A DNA stretch of 64,000 nt from Sphingobacterium sp. HMA12. Its GTDB lineage: Bacteria > Bacteroidota > Bacteroidia > Sphingobacteriales > Sphingobacteriaceae. A program made the translations under genes and the position numbers. Of the stretch, positions 61,570 through 64,000 are shown one piece after another (positions within the stretch are counted from its first letter, which is position 1; the number at the start of each line of letters is the position of its first letter). The notes under the pieces were generated by a model that did no database searches, had not been told where the DNA came from, and saw only the letters and a list, made by a program, of their open reading frames with translations. Where the stretch lies: the NCBI RefSeq assembly GCF_002933815.1, contig NZ_BEYR01000002.1, positions 755,704-819,703 of the forward strand, given 5' to 3'.

Positions 61570-64000
61570 ATGTCCAATCCGCAATCTTCGATTTTTAGTG
61601 AAAGAGATACCTTGTTTATTGATGTGGTTCTACCGTTGGCTCTAGCAAGAACATACACCTACCGTATTCCGGCTGACTGGAATGATCGGGTACAGGTTGG
61701 GATTCGGGTCATTGTGCAATTTGGACGAAATAAAATTTATTCGGCTGTGGTGAAATCTGTCAGTAAAGATGCGCCACTAAAATACGAAGCAAAATATATT
61801 TTAGATATCATTGATGACAAACCTATTGTCAATCTAGCTCAATTTAAATTGTGGGATTGGTTGGCAGATTATTATATGTGTAGTTTGGGTGAAGTCATGC
61901 AAGCAGCTCTCCCAGCTGCATTAAAATTGGCAAGTGAAACAAAAGTGGCTTCGTCGATAACAGCGGAATTTGACCGATCGACGCTATCTGATAAAGAATA
62001 CCTAATTATTGAAGCGCTGGAGGTGGCGGGAGAGCTTAAGGTCAATGATATCGTGAAGTTATTGGGACAGAAAACCGTATTTCCGATATTAAAACAATTG
62101 TTTGACAAAGGTATCGTCCTTATTTCAGAAGAAATTACAGAAAGGTATAAACCTAAAACGAAAGCATTTCTGCGTTTTGCTCCGGACTTTAGGAACGAGG
62201 ACGCAAAGCGTGAACTTTTGGATAGTCTCAACCGTGCGCCCAAACAGCAGGATGCGGTCTTGGCATTTATGCAGCTCGTCAAGAAAACGGAAGAGATTAC
62301 GCGGCCCATGCTGGCAGAGGCCTCAGGCTGCGGAAATGCTGCGATTACGGCTTTGATCGACAAAGGAGTATTTGAAATAAAGGAAAAGGTCGTGTCGAGG
62401 TTTCAGGGAGAAGATATCGAACTGGATGCCAATTTTCAATTCAATGAAAACCAACAAAGAGCTTACAATGAAATTAGCGCATCTTTTGAAGAGAAAGAGG
62501 TAACACTCTTACACGGCGTTACAGCATCGGGTAAAACGCAGATTTACATACGGCTGATTGAACAGGCCATAGCGGCAGGGAAATCGGCGTTGTATCTTTT
62601 GCCGGAGATTGCATTGACGGCACAGATTACAGCGCGGCTAAAACTGCATTTTGGTGATAAGCTCGGGGTTTATCACTCTAAATTTAATGACAATGAGCGG
62701 GCCGAAGTATGGCATAAGGTAATGAAGAACGAGTTTCAGGTCGTTATTGGCGCGCGTTCTTCTGTATTTCTTCCATTTCAGGACCTGGGAATTATTATTG
62801 TCGATGAAGAACATGAAAGTTCATACAAGCAATTTGATCCGGCACCACGCTACCATGCTCGGGATACGGCCATTTATTTAGGTTTTTTGCATCAGACTAA
62901 GGTGCTATTGGGGTCCGCAACACCATCGTTGGAAAGTTATTATAACGCCAAGGCAAAGAAGTACGGATTTGTACAGTTGTTGGAGCGTTATGGTAATGCG
63001 CAATTGCCCAGTGTCGAACTGGTCAATATTCCTGAGGAAGGGCGAAAAGAAAATATGTTCTCCTATTTCTCAGGTACGTTGTTAAAAGCTATTGAAGAGG
63101 CTGTTAAAAATAAAGAACAAGTTATATTGTTTCAGAATCGGCGTGGACATACCACAATGATCCAGTGCAATACCTGCGGCTTTGTAGCCAAATGTGTGAA
63201 TTGCGATGTCAGTTTAACCTATCACAAAAGCTCCAACATGATGCATTGCCATTACTGTGGACATGTTGAACCGCCCCTTCGGGTCTGCCCGGCTTGTGGA
63301 ATGCCGCACATCGAAAGCAAGGGTTTTGGAACAGAACGGGTGGAGGAGGAGCTGGAATTGCTGATGCCTGAGATTCGTATTGGCCGGTTAGATCTGGATT
63401 CCACCAAAGGAAAGTATGGATTTGACAAGATAATTACGGCTTTTGATGAGCATGAGTTTGATGTGCTGATCGGTACCCAGATGGTAGCCAAAGGGCTGGA
63501 TTTTGGACGTGTCAGCTTAATCGGAGTGGTGAATGCGGATACAATTATTAATTTTCCTGATTTTCGCGCTTATGAACGTTCGTTTTCCCTATTTTCCCAA
63601 GTTGCTGGCCGAGCTGGCCGCCGGGAAGCCGGAGGACGAGTAATCATCCAAAGCTATACCACCAATCATAGGGTCTTGGAACAGGTCGTTAACAATGATT
63701 ATGAGGGGATGTTTATGACAGAAATCACAGAGCGGAAGAATTATCTTTACCCCCCATTTTATCGGCTTATCCGTATTGATATTAAGCACACTGATTTTCA
63801 AAAATGTTATGATTCTGCCAATCGTTTTGCTTCGGCACTGCGTCAGCAACTGGGCGCAAGAGTCCTGGGACCCGAACCGCCACTGGTCTCTCGCGTGCGG
63901 AATAATTTTATTCAGACCATTACCCTCAAGATTGAACGGGCAAATATCAGTATTGCCAAGGTAAAGGAGTTGATCCGCTCCGTTTTATTGGATTTTGAGC
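61570..64000 (+). CDS. priA: Primosomal protein N' (replication-restart helicase), 5' part
   Basis: 810 codons are in the window; the gene runs off the right edge with no stop. Start MSNPQSSIFSERDTLF. The N-terminal DNA-binding domain has TLFIDVVLPLALARTYTYRI. Helicase motifs: Walker A GVTASGKT at 316-323 (K322), IIIVDEEHESSYKQ with D412-E-E-H415, then LGSATPSLESYY. The zinc-binding insert (about 533-585) has paired cysteines CNTCGFVAKCVNCDVS, CHYCGH and CPACG. GLDFGRVSLIGVVNADTIIN and VAGRAGRREAGGRVIIQSY complete it. Restarts stalled forks. Confidence 0.96.
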   Translation, partial: MSNPQSSIFSERDTLFIDVVLPLALARTYTYRIPADWNDRVQVGIRVIVQFGRNKIYSAVVKSVSKDAPLKYEAKYILDIIDDKPIVNLAQFKLWDWLADYYMCSLGEVMQAALPAALKLASETKVASSITAEFDRSTLSDKEYLIIEALEVAGELKVNDIVKLLGQKTVFPILKQLFDKGIVLISEEITERYKPKTKAFLRFAPDFRNEDAKRELLDSLNRAPKQQDAVLAFMQLVKKTEEITRPMLAEASGCGNAAITALIDKGVFEIKEKVVSRFQGEDIELDANFQFNENQQRAYNEISASFEEKEVTLLHGVTASGKTQIYIRLIEQAIAAGKSALYLLPEIALTAQITARLKLHFGDKLGVYHSKFNDNERAEVWHKVMKNEFQVVIGARSSVFLPFQDLGIIIVDEEHESSYKQFDPAPRYHARDTAIYLGFLHQTKVLLGSATPSLESYYNAKAKKYGFVQLLERYGNAQLPSVELVNIPEEGRKENMFSYFSGTLLKAIEEAVKNKEQVILFQNRRGHTTMIQCNTCGFVAKCVNCDVSLTYHKSSNMMHCHYCGHVEPPLRVCPACGMPHIESKGFGTERVEEELELLMPEIRIGRLDLDSTKGKYGFDKIITAFDEHEFDVLIGTQMVAKGLDFGRVSLIGVVNADTIINFPDFRAYERSFSLFSQVAGRAGRREAGGRVIIQSYTTNHRVLEQVVNNDYEGMFMTEITERKNYLYPPFYRLIRIDIKHTDFQKCYDSANRFASALRQQLGARVLGPEPPLVSRVRNNFIQTITLKIERANISIAKVKELIRSVLLDFE

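Noticed and set aside
61872..62363. 163-codon minus-strand frame
   Set aside because: Antisense to priA, which is intact here.
1..64000. Insertion sequences, prophage, CRISPR or defence genes
   Set aside because: None of the frames showed transposase, integrase, Cas or restriction motifs.

Overview
The window reads as chromosome of a Bacteroidota bacterium, most likely Sphingobacteriaceae (Sphingobacterium/Pedobacter type). This is inferred from gene content: FdtA/FdtB amino-sugar genes, a DUF4254-GT9 pair, a SusC-plug/M56 fusion, an HU-fold/SPOR protein, an ExbB-ExbD-TonB-FolC string and a DUF2723 protein. It also rests on several start sites preceded by the Bacteroidota promoter form TTTG-N17-20-TAnnTTTG. 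No transposase, integrase, CRISPR array or rRNA was seen. Both window edges cut a gene: a sugar transferase on the left and priA on the right.

Region 1 (1-15.6 kb) is a surface-polysaccharide locus made almost entirely of glycosyltransferases. It has amino-sugar genes (fdtA, fdtB), a DUF6492 protein, a GT11 fucosyltransferase-like gene, several GT2 and GT4 genes, a GT32/GT90 pair, a GT9 heptosyltransferase-like gene with DUF4254, and three paralogous GT-B-like proteins (at 5155, 8122 and 9047). It is broken into short blocks of alternating direction with overlapping starts and stops. The middle (about 3.8-11.1 kb) is visibly more AT-rich than the housekeeping regions, which suggests exchange of the variable part.

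Region 2 (15.6-24.9 kb) is the membrane half of respiratory complex I, nuoHIJKLMN on the minus strand, followed upstream by gltA. nuoA-G are not here. A perfect 23-bp inverted-repeat terminator separates gltA from nuoH.

Region 3 (25-30.5 kb) has a three-gene unit (small membrane protein, SPFH-SHOCT protein, zinc-ribbon membrane protein) and a BlaI repressor followed by an M56 metallopeptidase carrying three TonB-plug-like modules. A 15-bp palindrome lies inside the likely blaI promoter.

Region 4 (30.5-40.2 kb) is housekeeping: pth, rplY, prs, two identical tRNA-Gln(UUG) genes each with its own promoter and terminator, a large DUF2723 membrane protein, an APC permease, pyrR and pyrB.

Region 5 (40.5-50.1 kb) is a rightward cluster: a 1012-residue TPR protein, a plug-less TonB-receptor-like barrel, an HU-fold/TM/SPOR protein, ExbB/TolQ, ExbD/TolR, a TonB-like protein and folC. 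It looks like a dedicated envelope-energising machine and is the best candidate for an under-described system.

Region 6 (50.2-64 kb) holds tatD-ansA, a TolC/HlyD/ABC-2 permease export unit without its own ATPase, an FKBP lipoprotein, an nrnA-type DHH phosphoesterase, an 879-residue membrane-anchored propeller-like protein, a DUF423 protein and the 5' part of priA.
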